A DNA stretch of 64,000 nt, taken from assembly GCF_001014645.1 (NCBI RefSeq), contig NZ_LASZ01000014.1:37928-101927 (forward strand), read 5' to 3'. Of the stretch, positions 50,951-59,622 are shown piece by piece. This DNA is from Luteimonas sp. FCS-9. Its GTDB lineage: Bacteria > Pseudomonadota > Gammaproteobacteria > Xanthomonadales > Xanthomonadaceae. A model generated the notes under the pieces. That model was not told the DNA's origin. It saw only the letters and a program-made list of their open reading frames with translations, and ran no database searches. Position 1 is the first letter of the stretch, and each line of letters opens with the position of its first letter. A program made the translations under genes and the position numbers.

Positions 50951-52537
50951 ATGACCGCGCCCACTCCGGACACCGCCGCGCCGCGCGGCGCCATCGCCCG
51001 CGTCCTCGACACCATCGAACGCGTCGGCAACCGGTTGCCGGATCCGGCGATGCTGTTCCTGCTGCTGATGCTCGCGGTGTGGGGGCTGTCCTGGGCGCTG
51101 TCGGGCGTGGACTTCGCCGCGATCGACCCGCGCAGCGGCACGCCGATCCAGGTCGTCAACCAGCTCTCGGGCGAGTCGCTGACCGCGTTCATGGCGAACA
51201 TGGTGCGGGTGTTCCTGGGCTTCGCGCCGCTGGGCGTGGTGCTGATCGCGATGCTGGGCCTGGGCGTGGCCGAGCACACCGGCTTCATCAACGCCGCGCT
51301 GCGCCGCGTGCTGGCGGTGACGCCCCGCGCGCTGCTGACGCCGGCGCTGGTCGCGGTCGCGGTGCTGAGCCACGTCGCGGTCGACGCCGGCTACGTGCTG
51401 GTGATCCCTCTGGGCGGGGTGATCTTCTACGCCGCCGGACGCCACCCGCTGGCCGGCATCGCCGCCGCGTTCTGCGGCGTGTCGGGCGGATTCTCGGCGA
51501 CGCTGCTGGTGCCCTCGTCGCTCGACCCGCTGCTGGCCGGCTTCACCGAGCAGGCCGGCCGCATCCTCGACCCGGCGCTGACGGTCAATCCGCTCAACAA
51601 CTGGATCTTCACCACCGCTTCGAGCCTGCTGATCATCGTGATCGGCTGGTTCGTCACCGACCGCATCGTGGAGCCGCGCCTGGCGCGCACGCCGGTCGAC
51701 GGCGACCCGGCCAACCTGCCGAAGATGGACCCGCTCAGCGATGCCGAGCGCCGCGGCCTGACCTGGGCGGTGGCGGCGATGGCGCTCGCCGCGCTGGCGT
51801 TCGCGCTCAGCCTGGTGCCCGACGGCTCGCCATGGCGCGCGCCGGCCGACGATCCGGCGGTGCTCGCCGGCGGCAACGACCTGCTGGTCGCCGGCGCGCC
51901 GGTGATGCAGTCGATCGTCGCGCTGATCTTCGTGCTGTTCCTGCTGCCGGGCGTGGTCTACGGCGCCGTCGCCGGCACGGTGAAGACCCACCGCGACGTC
52001 ATCGCCGCGATGACCAAGTCGATGAGCGGCATGGGCTACTACATCGTCATCGCGTTCTTCATCGCGCAGTTCCTGGCCGGCTTCAACGGCTCGGGCCTGG
52101 GCACGCTGATGGCCGTGGAGGGCGCGGACTTCCTCAAGGCGCTGGGGCTGCCGATGTGGCTGACGATCATCGGCCTGATCCTGATGACCGGCATCGTCAA
52201 CCTGTTCATCGGCTCGGCATCGGCGAAGTGGGCGCTGCTGGCGCCGATCATGGTGCCGCTGATGATGCAGCTGGGCGTCTCGCCGGACCTGACCCAGGCC
52301 GCCTACCGGGTCGGCGACTCGATGACGACGATCCTGACCCCGCTGATGCCGTACTTCCCGCTGATCGTCGTGTTCTGCCAGCGCTACGTGACCGCGGCGG
52401 GAATCGGCACGCTGGTGTCGATGATGATCCCGTACTCGATCGCGCTGTCGGTGCTGTGGACGTCGTTCCTGCTCGCGTTCTGGGGGCTGGGCATCCCGCT
52501 GGGGCTGGGCGCGCGCTACGACTATCCGACCGGCTGA
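50951..52537 (+). CDS. AbgT family transporter
   Basis: A 528-residue membrane protein of the AbgT family, first described as p-aminobenzoyl-glutamate importers; structurally studied members (YdaH, MtrF) also export sulfonamides. It has the family features LPDPAMLFLLLMLAVWGLSW, LSHVAVDAGYVLVIPLGGVI, GFSATLLVPSSLDPLLAG and GSASAKWALLAPIMVPLMM, with about eleven helices. Substrate is not evident; folate-fragment salvage or drug efflux are the two candidates. The next gene downstream is a peptide transporter, on the same strand after 130 nt. Confidence 0.93.
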   Translation: MTAPTPDTAAPRGAIARVLDTIERVGNRLPDPAMLFLLLMLAVWGLSWALSGVDFAAIDPRSGTPIQVVNQLSGESLTAFMANMVRVFLGFAPLGVVLIAMLGLGVAEHTGFINAALRRVLAVTPRALLTPALVAVAVLSHVAVDAGYVLVIPLGGVIFYAAGRHPLAGIAAAFCGVSGGFSATLLVPSSLDPLLAGFTEQAGRILDPALTVNPLNNWIFTTASSLLIIVIGWFVTDRIVEPRLARTPVDGDPANLPKMDPLSDAERRGLTWAVAAMALAALAFALSLVPDGSPWRAPADDPAVLAGGNDLLVAGAPVMQSIVALIFVLFLLPGVVYGAVAGTVKTHRDVIAAMTKSMSGMGYYIVIAFFIAQFLAGFNGSGLGTLMAVEGADFLKALGLPMWLTIIGLILMTGIVNLFIGSASAKWALLAPIMVPLMMQLGVSPDLTQAAYRVGDSMTTILTPLMPYFPLIVVFCQRYVTAAGIGTLVSMMIPYSIALSVLWTSFLLAFWGLGIPLGLGARYDYPTG

Positions 52538-52667
52538 ACAGGGGCGTCGGCGCGGCGCGCGCGGTCGATGCGTTGACGCCCGGGCCGCGGGCTGGGATTC
52601 TCGCCGCTCCGCGGACGGGCCGTCCCGTCCGCCGGACCGTCCCAGCTTCCCTTCTGCAAGGATCTCC

Positions 52668-54194
52668 ATGAGCGCCGACGTCGTCGAGCCCAAAGTCGCG
52701 GTGGTGCCGCCACCGCCGCCCGTCAATCCGCCCGAGTTCGCCCAGGTGCTCGGCCATCCACGGCCGCTGTGGATGCTCTTCATGTCGGAATTCTGGGAGC
52801 GCTTCGCGTTCTACGGCATCCGCTGGGCGATGGTGCTGTACGTGGTCGCGCAGTTCCACGGTGGCGACACCGCGGGCGAACGGCCGGCCAGCGAGCTCTA
52901 CGGCGCGTACCTGGCGCTGGTCTATGCCGGTGCGATCTTCGGCGGCTACGTCGCCGACAAGCTGGTCGGGTTCCAGCGTTCGATCCTGCTCGGTGCGCTG
53001 TTCATGGCGGTCGGCCTGTTCCTGCTGGCTTCGCCGGCCGAACCGCTGTTCAAGCTCGGCCTGGCCACGATCATCGTCGGCAACGGCCTGTTCAAGCCGA
53101 TCATCTCGACGATGGTCGGCAAGCTCTACGCGCAGGGCGACGCGCGCCGCGATGCCGGCTTCACGATCTTCTACATGGGCATCAACATCGGCGCGATGAT
53201 CGCGCCGGTCATCACCGGCTGGCTGGCCCGGCAGGTGTTCGGCACCAACGAGGACCCGCACTACCAGTGGGTGTTCATCTCGGCCGGCATCGGCATGGTG
53301 ATCAGCCTGGTGTGGTTCTGGGCCGGTCGCAGCCAGCTCAAGGGCATCGGTCTGCCGGCCCCCGGGCAGGAAGGCCTGGGCCGCGTGGGCATGGTCGCGC
53401 TGCTCGGCGCGGTGGTGGGCATCCCGCTGTTCTATTTCCTGCTGACGATCGACGCCAATGCGCTGCAGGCGATCCTGATGGCGCTGTTCGTGGTGCCGGC
53501 GGTGATGCTGCTGGTCGAGGGCGTCCGCGAGGGCCGGGTCGCGCGCGACAAGGTGCTCGCGATGTTGGTGATCTTCGTGTTCAACGTGCTGTTCTGGATG
53601 TTCTTCGAGCAGGCCGGCAGCTCGTTCACGTTCCTTGCCGACCGCATCGTCGACCGCGAGTTCGGCGACTGGACGTTTCCGCTGGAGTGGTTCCAGTCGG
53701 TGAACTCGATCGCGATCATCACCTTCGCGCCGCTGATGGCGTGGATGTGGGTCAAGATGGGGCGCGCCAATCCCTCGATCCCGCGCAAGTTCGGCCTGGG
53801 GCTGATCTTCAACGGCCTGGCCTTCCTGCTGCTGATGATCGCGCTCAACAGCATGGTCGACGGCAACGGCAAGATCCCGTTCTGGACGCTGTTCATGGTC
53901 TACGTCATCCAGTCGGTCGGCGAGCTGTGCCTGTCGCCGATCGGCCTGTCGATGACGACCAAGCTGGCGCCCACCAGGCTGGCGGGCATGGCGATGGGCT
54001 GCTGGTTCCTGTCGATCGCGATCGGCAACAACCTGGCGGGCATCTTCGCCGGCCGGGTCAGCGGCGAGGCGGGCATGACCGTGCAGTCGGCGCATGCGGG
54101 CTACACGTTCGGCTTCTGGGCGCTGGCCGGCGCCGGCGTGTTGCTGTTCGTGATCGCGCCGCTGGTCAACCGGCTGATGCACGGGGTGAAGTGA
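52668..54194 (+). CDS. POT-family peptide:proton symporter
   Basis: A 508-residue proton-dependent oligopeptide transporter. The signature ExxERFxxYG is FWERFAFYGIRW near residue 40, and the second PTR motif appears around AGFTIFYMGINIGAMIAPV. About fourteen helices; a proline-rich N-terminus (KVAVVPPPPPVNPPEF) is an addition to the usual start. It should import di- and tripeptides, which suits a proteolytic bacterium. AAGGA lies 9 nt before the ATG. A long hairpin separates it from the convergent MarR gene. Confidence 0.93.
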   Translation: MSADVVEPKVAVVPPPPPVNPPEFAQVLGHPRPLWMLFMSEFWERFAFYGIRWAMVLYVVAQFHGGDTAGERPASELYGAYLALVYAGAIFGGYVADKLVGFQRSILLGALFMAVGLFLLASPAEPLFKLGLATIIVGNGLFKPIISTMVGKLYAQGDARRDAGFTIFYMGINIGAMIAPVITGWLARQVFGTNEDPHYQWVFISAGIGMVISLVWFWAGRSQLKGIGLPAPGQEGLGRVGMVALLGAVVGIPLFYFLLTIDANALQAILMALFVVPAVMLLVEGVREGRVARDKVLAMLVIFVFNVLFWMFFEQAGSSFTFLADRIVDREFGDWTFPLEWFQSVNSIAIITFAPLMAWMWVKMGRANPSIPRKFGLGLIFNGLAFLLLMIALNSMVDGNGKIPFWTLFMVYVIQSVGELCLSPIGLSMTTKLAPTRLAGMAMGCWFLSIAIGNNLAGIFAGRVSGEAGMTVQSAHAGYTFGFWALAGAGVLLFVIAPLVNRLMHGVK

Positions 54195-54226
54195 CCGGCG
54201 CGCGCCGGACGCGACGCCCACGCAAC

Positions 54227-54256
54227 GGAAACGGCGGCCCTGTGGCCGCCGTTTCC
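54227..54256. terminator. Bidirectional hairpin terminator
   Basis: Perfect 13-bp arms GGAAACGGCGGCC / GGCCGCCGTTTCC with a CTGT loop, between the convergent POT and MarR genes. The A/T bases at the foot of the stem give a short U-run in either direction, so it can serve both genes. Confidence 0.8.
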
Positions 54257-54272
54257 GCATCTGGCCGGCGCA

Positions 54273-54764
54273 TCAGCCGTGCAGCGGCGCCTCGAGCTTG
54301 TCCATCATGCGGACGAACGCCGCGCGCTCGTCGGCGTCGAGCGGCGCCATGACCTGCTGCTGGTACTCCAGCGCCAGCGGCACGACGACGTCGTAGACGG
54401 CGTAGCCGGCCGGACTTAGTTCCAGCACCGAGCGCCGCCGGTCGCTGTCGTGCATGCCGCGCAGCAGCAGTTCGCGTTCGAGCAGCCGGGCGACCGCGCG
54501 ACTGACGGCGACCTTGTCCATCGCGGTGCGCTCGGCCACCTCGTTGGCCGACAGCCCGCGGTAGCGGCCGAGCACCGCGATGACCCGCCACTCGGTCACG
54601 CTGATCCCGAAGCGCTCGGAGTAGATGTCCGCCAGCCCCCGGCTGACGTGGTTGGTCAGCACGCTGAGCCGGTAGGGCAGGAACGTCTCGAGGTCGAGCG
54701 TCGCGCGCTCGGGGGCCGGGGCGTCGTCTTCGTCCCGAACGGCGTGGGAAACCGGCTGCGTCAT
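54273..54764 (-). CDS. MarR family transcriptional regulator
   Basis: A 163-residue winged-helix regulator: FLPYRLSVLTNHVSRGLADI (dimer helix), FGISVTEWRVIAVLGRYRGL, LSANEVAERTAMDKVAVSRA (recognition helix-turn-helix) and the wing GMHDSDRRRSVLELSPAG. It is divergent from hppD with an 79-nt intergenic region that holds an inverted repeat over the hppD -35 box. The obvious targets are itself and the homogentisate pathway (hppD, hmgA), with an aromatic compound as the likely signal. This is inferred from position. Confidence 0.92.
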   Translation of the reverse strand: MTQPVSHAVRDEDDAPAPERATLDLETFLPYRLSVLTNHVSRGLADIYSERFGISVTEWRVIAVLGRYRGLSANEVAERTAMDKVAVSRAVARLLERELLLRGMHDSDRRRSVLELSPAGYAVYDVVVPLALEYQQQVMAPLDADERAAFVRMMDKLEAPLHG

Positions 54765-54777
54765 GGTGCGGTGCGCC

Positions 54778-54806
54778 TTGCAAGTGGTTGCAGCTGAAAC
54801 TATAAA
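54778..54806 (+). promoter_or_regulatory. hppD promoter (TTGCAA-N17-TATAAA)
   Basis: A -35 hexamer TTGCAA (54778-54783), an exact 17-bp spacer and a -10 hexamer TATAAA (54801-54806), 38 nt before the hppD ATG. It is the best sigma-70 promoter in the window. The divergent MarR gene has TATAGT on the opposite strand at 54804-54799, so both promoters overlap. Confidence 0.7.
54779..54792. promoter_or_regulatory. Inverted repeat TGCAA-N4-TTGCA, candidate MarR operator
   Basis: Perfect 5-bp arms around GTGG, on top of the hppD -35 element and just downstream of the MarR gene's own -10. Position and size suit a MarR dimer that represses hppD and itself. Confidence 0.5.
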
Positions 54807-54843
54807 CAGGCATCCAAGCCATCGTCACGCCACGGAGTATCCC

Positions 54844-55950
54844 ATGAGCGCACACGCACACACCGGCCCGAACCTGGGCATGGACGTCACCACGTTCGAC
54901 AATCCCATGGGCATCGACGGCTTCGAATTCGTCGAGTTCGCGGCGCCCGCCGGCCAGGCCGACGCGATGCACGCGTACTTCCGCAACATGGGGTTCACCG
55001 CGGTGCTGCGGCACAGGTCGCGGCCGATCACGGTGTATCGCCAGGGCCAGGTGAACTTCCTGCTCAACGCCGATCCCGATTCGTTCGCCGCCGACTTCGC
55101 CAAGGCCCATGGCCCCTCGGCCTGTGGTTTCGCGATCCGCTTCCAGCGTCCCGCCGACGAGGTGTACGGGCGCGTGCTCGAGAACGGCGGCGAGGCGATC
55201 GGCGCGCGCGAGGCGACCAAGGCGGTCGACGCGCCGGTGGTCAAGGGCATCGGCGACTGCATGCTGTACCTGGTGGACCGCTACGGCGCGTCGGGCTCGA
55301 TCTACGGCGACGACTACGTGCCGGTCGAGGGCGCCGACCAGAACCCGGTCGGGTTCGGGCTGACCTTCATCGACCACCTCACGCACAACCTTTACTTCGG
55401 CAACATGCAGAAGTGGTCGGACTACTACGAGAAGCTGTTCAACTTCCGCGAAATCCGCTACTTCGACATCAAGGGCAGCAAGACCGGCCTGAAGTCCAAG
55501 GCGATGACCGCGCCCGACGGCATCGTGCGCATCCCGCTCAACGAGTCGAGCGATCCGAAGTCGCAGATCAACGAGTACCTCGACGCCTACAAGGGCGAGG
55601 GCATCCAGCACATCGCCTGCTTCACCGACGACATCTACACCTCGATCGAGAAGATGCGCGAGCACGGCATCGAGTTCCTCGACACGCCGGACACCTACTT
55701 CGAGGTCATCGACCAGCGCATCCCCGACCACGGCGAGGATGTCGCCCGCCTGGCACGCAACAAGATCCTGATCGACGCCGATCCGGAGACCAAGCAGCGC
55801 AAGCTGCTGCAGATCTTCACCCAGAACGCGTTCGGCCCGATCTTCTTCGAGATCATCCAGCGCAAGGGCAACGAGGGCTTCGGCGAAGGCAACTTCCAGG
55901 CGCTGTTCGAGAGCATCGAGCGCGACCAGATGAAGCGCGGCGTGCTGTAA
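54844..55950 (+). CDS. hppD: 4-hydroxyphenylpyruvate dioxygenase
   Basis: Fe(II) enzyme converting 4-hydroxyphenylpyruvate, from tyrosine, to homogentisate. The 368-residue protein has two VOC-type modules; the iron ligands are His178 (FIDHLTHNLYFG), His256 (GIQHIACFTDD) and Glu336 (PIFFEIIQRKG), with the spacing of the Pseudomonas enzyme. The C-terminal helix NFQALFESIERDQMKRGVL closes the active site. The start follows CGGAG closely. hmgA, the next enzyme, follows after 222 nt. Maleylacetoacetate isomerase and fumarylacetoacetase are not in the window. Confidence 0.97.
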   Translation: MSAHAHTGPNLGMDVTTFDNPMGIDGFEFVEFAAPAGQADAMHAYFRNMGFTAVLRHRSRPITVYRQGQVNFLLNADPDSFAADFAKAHGPSACGFAIRFQRPADEVYGRVLENGGEAIGAREATKAVDAPVVKGIGDCMLYLVDRYGASGSIYGDDYVPVEGADQNPVGFGLTFIDHLTHNLYFGNMQKWSDYYEKLFNFREIRYFDIKGSKTGLKSKAMTAPDGIVRIPLNESSDPKSQINEYLDAYKGEGIQHIACFTDDIYTSIEKMREHGIEFLDTPDTYFEVIDQRIPDHGEDVARLARNKILIDADPETKQRKLLQIFTQNAFGPIFFEIIQRKGNEGFGEGNFQALFESIERDQMKRGVL

Positions 55951-56172
55951 GGCGGTTTCCGGCCGCGGATGTCCGTCGATGCACACGGATCGGGGCGCGA
56001 TCGGGCAGGTCGCCCGTCGCGCCCGCGGGCGCGGGAACGACGGCACGAGGCGCGAGCGTCCGGGGCCCCCGGACGCAGCTCGCAACCGCACCATTCCACT
56101 CCGCTCCGGTCCGCGTCTTCGATCCACGCCGCCCGCGCCGCGCGGCGGTGAGCATTCCCTCCAGGTGAAGCG

Positions 56173-57528
56173 ATGAACGCATCGATCCAAGACCAGGTGA
56201 TCGCGCTGCCGCGCCATGACGCGCAGGCGGATGCGGCGCTCGGGTACATGTCCGGCTTCGGCAACGAGTTTGCGACGCAGGCCGAGCCCGGCACGCTGCC
56301 GGTCGGCCAGAACTCGCCGCAGCGCGTCGCGCACGGACTCTACGCCGAGCAGCTGTCGGGCACGGCGTTCACCGCGCCGCGCGGCGAGAACCGGCGCAGC
56401 TGGCTGTACCGCATCCGCCCGGCGGTGCTGCACGGCCGCTTCGCGCCGTTCGCCCAGCCGCGCTTCCACGACGGCTTCGACCGCGGCCCGGTGACGCCCG
56501 AGCAACTGCGCTGGAGTCCGATCCCGCTGCCCGAGACGCCGGTGGACTTCGTCGACGGGCTGTTCTCGATGGGCGGCAGCGGCGGCGCCGGCGCCTACGA
56601 TGGCGTGGGCATCCACGTCTACGCCGCCAACGCGTCGATGGCCGACCGCTTCTTCTACAGCGCCGACGGCGAACTGCTGCTGGTGCCGCAGCTGGGCCGG
56701 CTGGTGCTGGCGACCGAGCTGGGCACGCTCGAGGTCGAGCCGCAGGAGATCGCGGTGATCCCGCGCGGCATCCGCTTCCGCGTCGAGCTGCCCGACGGGC
56801 CGAGCCGTGGCTACGTCTGCGAGAACCAGGGCCGCGCGCTGCGGCTGCCCGACCTCGGGCCGATCGGCGCCAACGGCCTGGCCAACCCGCGCGACTTCCT
56901 CGCGCCGGTGGCGCGCTACGAGGACGTCGAGGGCGACTTTTCGCTGATCGCCAAGTTCCAGGGCCACCTGTGGCAGGCGCCGATCGGGCATTCGCCGCTC
57001 GACGTGGTCGGCTGGCACGGCAACTACGCGCCGTACAAGTACGACCTGCGCCGGTTCAACGCGATCGGCTCGATCAGCTTCGACCATCCCGACCCGAGCA
57101 TCTTCACCGTGCTGACCTCGCCCAGCGACACGCCCGGCACGGCCAACCTCGACTTCGCGATCTTCCCGCCGCGCTGGCTGGTCGCCCAGCACACGTTCCG
57201 GCCGCCGTGGTTCCACCGCAACGTCGCCAGCGAGTTCATGGGCCTGGTGCACGGCCGGTACGACGCCAAGGCCGACGGCTTCTCGCCGGGCGCCTGCTCG
57301 CTGCACAACTGCATGAGCGGCCACGGGCCGGACGCGGCGACGTTCGACAAGGCGAGCGCGGCCGACCTGGCGACGCCGGACGTGATCGCCGACACGATGG
57401 CCTTCATGTTCGAGACGCGCGGCGTGCTGCGGCCGACCGCGCAGGCGCTCGACGCCGCGCACCGGCAGGGCGACTACCAGACGGTCTGGCAGGGGCTCGA
57501 ACACCGTTTCGTCCCGCCGCCGCGCTGA
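56173..57528 (+). CDS. hmgA: Homogentisate 1,2-dioxygenase
   Basis: Fe(II) enzyme that opens the ring of homogentisate to maleylacetoacetate. The 451 residues match the usual ~440. The N-terminal signature [19 protein letters not shown] is clear; the iron ligands are His348 and Glu354 ([14 protein letters not shown]) and His384 ([10 protein letters not shown]), in the spacing of the human and Pseudomonas enzymes. It lies 222 nt after hppD on the same strand and may have its own promoter or be read through. Loss of this enzyme gives brown pyomelanin. Confidence 0.97.
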   Translation: MNASIQDQVIALPRHDAQADAALGYMSGFGNEFATQAEPGTLPVGQNSPQRVAHGLYAEQLSGTAFTAPRGENRRSWLYRIRPAVLHGRFAPFAQPRFHDGFDRGPVTPEQLRWSPIPLPETPVDFVDGLFSMGGSGGAGAYDGVGIHVYAANASMADRFFYSADGELLLVPQLGRLVLATELGTLEVEPQEIAVIPRGIRFRVELPDGPSRGYVCENQGRALRLPDLGPIGANGLANPRDFLAPVARYEDVEGDFSLIAKFQGHLWQAPIGHSPLDVVGWHGNYAPYKYDLRRFNAIGSISFDHPDPSIFTVLTSPSDTPGTANLDFAIFPPRWLVAQHTFRPPWFHRNVASEFMGLVHGRYDAKADGFSPGACSLHNCMSGHGPDAATFDKASAADLATPDVIADTMAFMFETRGVLRPTAQALDAAHRQGDYQTVWQGLEHRFVPPPR

Positions 57529-57829
57529 GGCTCGACGGGCCGGTAAGCCCGCGCGCGCAATGGAGACCGGACGGTGAAGCGCTCGCGGCCAAGGCCGCTC
57601 CCACAGGCGCGTCTTCGTCTGTAGGCGCGCGCTCGCGCGCGATGGGGCCAGATTGGGAACGCCCTCGCGGCCAAGGCCGCTCCTACAGGTCAGCTATCTT
57701 CTTTGTAGGAGCGCGCTTGCGCGCGATGACGTTCGCGGGAATCCCCATCGCGCGCACGACACTGCGATTCGCAACGCGTTCACGCGGCTTCGCCGAGCCT
57801 GCGGCGCTTTCCAACCGAGGCCGCCGCCG
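57529..57829. repeat. REP cluster: four palindromic units in alternating orientation
   Basis: 301 bp without a gene. It holds a reverse unit with CGCGGCCAAGGCCGCTCCCA (57584-57603), a forward GTAGGCGCGCGCTCGC unit (from 57621), a reverse unit ending GGCCGCTCCTAC (to 57686) and a forward GTAGGAGCGCGCTTGC unit (from 57705) with a decayed partner up to about 57757. Two sequence classes, one with a GGCCAAGGCC core and one with a GCGCGC core, share the same GTAGGAGC head. A promoter for the lipoprotein gene must lie to the right. Confidence 0.9.
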
Positions 57830-58456
57830 ATGAAACCGTCGATTTCCTGCATCGCCGTGCTCGCGCTCGCGCTGTCCGCCTGCGGCGAGCGCGCGCCCGA
57901 TGCGTCGGTCGATCCGGTGCCCGGTCCCGCCGCCGACGGCACGGCACTCGGACACGATCCGGCCGCGCCGCCCCCGCTCGACCATCCCGACACGGGCGTG
58001 CCCGGCAGCGATGACGCGATCACGTTCGAGGGCTTCGGACCGGCGGCGTTCGGCAATGGGCCCGAGGCCGTCCGGATGGCGTGGGGCCATGAACTCGGCG
58101 ATGCGACGCCGTCCGAGCCGGGCGGTTGCTACATGCTCGCTCCGCAGGGCGACGGCACGGCGGGCGAGCGGATCGCCTTCCTCGTCGAGGGCGAGCGCTT
58201 CTTGCGCATCGACGTGCGCGACGACGGCTACACCGCGCCCGGTGGCGGCAAGGTCGGCATGGACGCGGCGCAGATCGAACGCCTGTACGCGGGAGGCGTC
58301 GAGGCCTCGCCGCACAAGTACGTCGACGGCGCGCGCACGCTGCGCGTGGCCGAGGGCGACAAGGCCCTGGTGTTCGAGACCGACGCCGCCGGCACGGTCA
58401 CCGCATGGCGCGTCGGCGTGCCGCCGCAGGTCGACTACGTCGAGCGTTGCGGCTGA
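57830..58456 (+). CDS. Predicted lipoprotein of unknown function
   Basis: A 208-residue lipoprotein: MKPSISCIAVLALALSACGE with the lipobox LSAC, then a Pro/Asp-rich linker and a folded domain (FEGFGPAAFGNGPEAVRMAW, GGCYMLAPQG, FLRIDVRDDGYTAPGGGKVG). Two cysteines (GGCYM and the final ERCG) may form a disulfide. Proteins with this GPxxxGxxxAxV/AxxAWG-like pattern occur widely in xanthomonads as uncharacterised lipoproteins. It is convergent with the Mrp operon. Confidence 0.8.
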   Translation: MKPSISCIAVLALALSACGERAPDASVDPVPGPAADGTALGHDPAAPPPLDHPDTGVPGSDDAITFEGFGPAAFGNGPEAVRMAWGHELGDATPSEPGGCYMLAPQGDGTAGERIAFLVEGERFLRIDVRDDGYTAPGGGKVGMDAAQIERLYAGGVEASPHKYVDGARTLRVAEGDKALVFETDAAGTVTAWRVGVPPQVDYVERCG

Positions 58457-58493
58457 CGGCCCGTTCCCCCCCCCGCACGGGGCGCCGGCGGCG

Positions 58494-58871
58494 TCAGTCG
58501 CGCTCGGGAGGCGCCGGATCGTCGTCGTCGACCACGCGCTGGCTCGCGTCGGGCGTCCGCTTCGGATGCGGCGGCCGGTCGTCCATCAGCGACAACGCCG
58601 CGCGCGACATCAGGTGCGCGCTGATCGGCGCGGTCAGGAACAGGAACACCGTGATCAGCAGCTCACGCGGATGCACGCCGCTCTCGTTGACCGCGTGGTA
58701 GACGATCGAGGCGAACAGGATGCAGCCCACGCCCAGCGTGCTGGCCTTGGCCGGGCCGTGGACGCGCTGGAAGAAGTCGCGCAGCTTGAGCAGCGCGACC
58801 GCGCCGAGCAGCGTGAAGAAGCAGCCGACCACGAGCAGCACGACGACCAGGATGTCGATCGCGACGCTCAT
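58494..58871 (-). CDS. mrpG: Monovalent cation/H+ antiporter subunit G
   Basis: Smallest-group membrane subunit of the Mrp complex, 125 residues with three helices: ILVVVLLVVGCFFTLLGAVA, STLGVGCILFASIVYHAV and LLITVFLFLTAPISAHLMSR. The motif RDFFQRVHGPAKASTLG is typical of MrpG/PhaG. A charged tail (PPHPKRTPDASQRVVDDDDP) is longer than usual. It is the last gene of the operon and its ATG overlaps the stop of subunit F. Confidence 0.93.
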   Translation of the reverse strand: MSVAIDILVVVLLVVGCFFTLLGAVALLKLRDFFQRVHGPAKASTLGVGCILFASIVYHAVNESGVHPRELLITVFLFLTAPISAHLMSRAALSLMDDRPPHPKRTPDASQRVVDDDDPAPPERD

Positions 58872-59137
58872 TCGACGATGTCCCGGCGGATCACGTACTT
58901 GCTCAGCACCACGGTGCCGACGAAGCCGAGCATCGCGATGATCAGCGCCGCCTCGAAGTAGATCTCGGTGTTCATCAGCATGCCGAACAGGATCAGCTGG
59001 GCGATCGAGCTCACGTACAGCGTGTCGAGCGCGAGGATGCGATCGGGCGCGGTGGGCCCGCGCAGCAGCCGCCACGTGGACAGCAGCATCGCGAGGCCGA
59101 CCAGGTGCATGCCGACGACGATGGCGATCTGGATCAT
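58868..59137 (-). CDS. mrpF: Monovalent cation/H+ antiporter subunit F
   Basis: An 89-residue membrane subunit with three helices; RLLRGPTAPDRILALDTLYV is the characteristic MrpF motif. It overlaps subunit E and subunit G genes by ATGA on both sides. Part of the Mrp-type complex that exchanges Na+ or K+ for protons and supports salt and pH homeostasis. Confidence 0.94.
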   Translation of the reverse strand: MIQIAIVVGMHLVGLAMLLSTWRLLRGPTAPDRILALDTLYVSSIAQLILFGMLMNTEIYFEAALIIAMLGFVGTVVLSKYVIRRDIVE

Positions 59138-59622
59138 GGGAAGATCTCCCGCAGCGGGGTTTCGTAGCGCGCCTTGATCTCGGCGACCAGCGCCTGGGGA
59201 TCGTCGGTGCTCAGGCAATGGATCAGCAGGAACCGGCGATCCTCCGACAGTTCCGCGGACACGGTCCCGGGCGTCAGCGTGATCACGCTGGTCAGCGCCG
59301 AGATGCCGTGGATGTTGGTCAGGTCCAGCGGCAGCCACACGAACTGCGAGTTGAGTTTCTCGCGCGGGCCGAGCACCTGGCGGGCGACCGTCAGGTTGGC
59401 CACCAGGATGTCCCACAGCAGGCGGCCGGTCAGCGTCCACAGGCCGCGCAGCCGCCCCAGGCGCGCGAACTCCCGCTCCATGCGCGCCGCCAGCAGCGGC
59501 ATCAGCCAGGCCAGCAGCAGCGCCATGACGATGTTGCCCGGGCCGATGTCCTCGGCCATCAGCAGCCAGAACGCGAAGACCGTCAGGCTCTGCGGGATCG
59601 ACGGCAGCAGGCGGCGCTTCAT
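59134..59622 (-). CDS. mrpE: Monovalent cation/H+ antiporter subunit E
   Basis: A 162-residue protein with two N-terminal helices (PQSLTVFAFWLLMAEDIGPG, IVMALLLAWLMPLLA) and a cytoplasmic domain containing FVWLPLDLTNIHGISALTSV, ITLTPGTVSAEL and LLIHCLSTDDPQALVAEIK, as in MrpE/PhaE. Coupled by ATGA overlaps to subunits D and F. Confidence 0.94.
   Translation of the reverse strand: MKRRLLPSIPQSLTVFAFWLLMAEDIGPGNIVMALLLAWLMPLLAARMEREFARLGRLRGLWTLTGRLLWDILVANLTVARQVLGPREKLNSQFVWLPLDLTNIHGISALTSVITLTPGTVSAELSEDRRFLLIHCLSTDDPQALVAEIKARYETPLREIFP

Noticed and set aside
47071..51291. 1406-codon minus-strand frame opposite the secreted nuclease
   Set aside because: Repetitive Arg/Val/Gln/His composition and no start context; the plus strand has a signal peptide and ordered domains.
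54166..57504. 1112-codon minus-strand frame opposite hppD and hmgA
   Set aside because: Both plus-strand genes have complete iron-binding residues; the antisense frame crosses the well-defined MarR gene in another frame.
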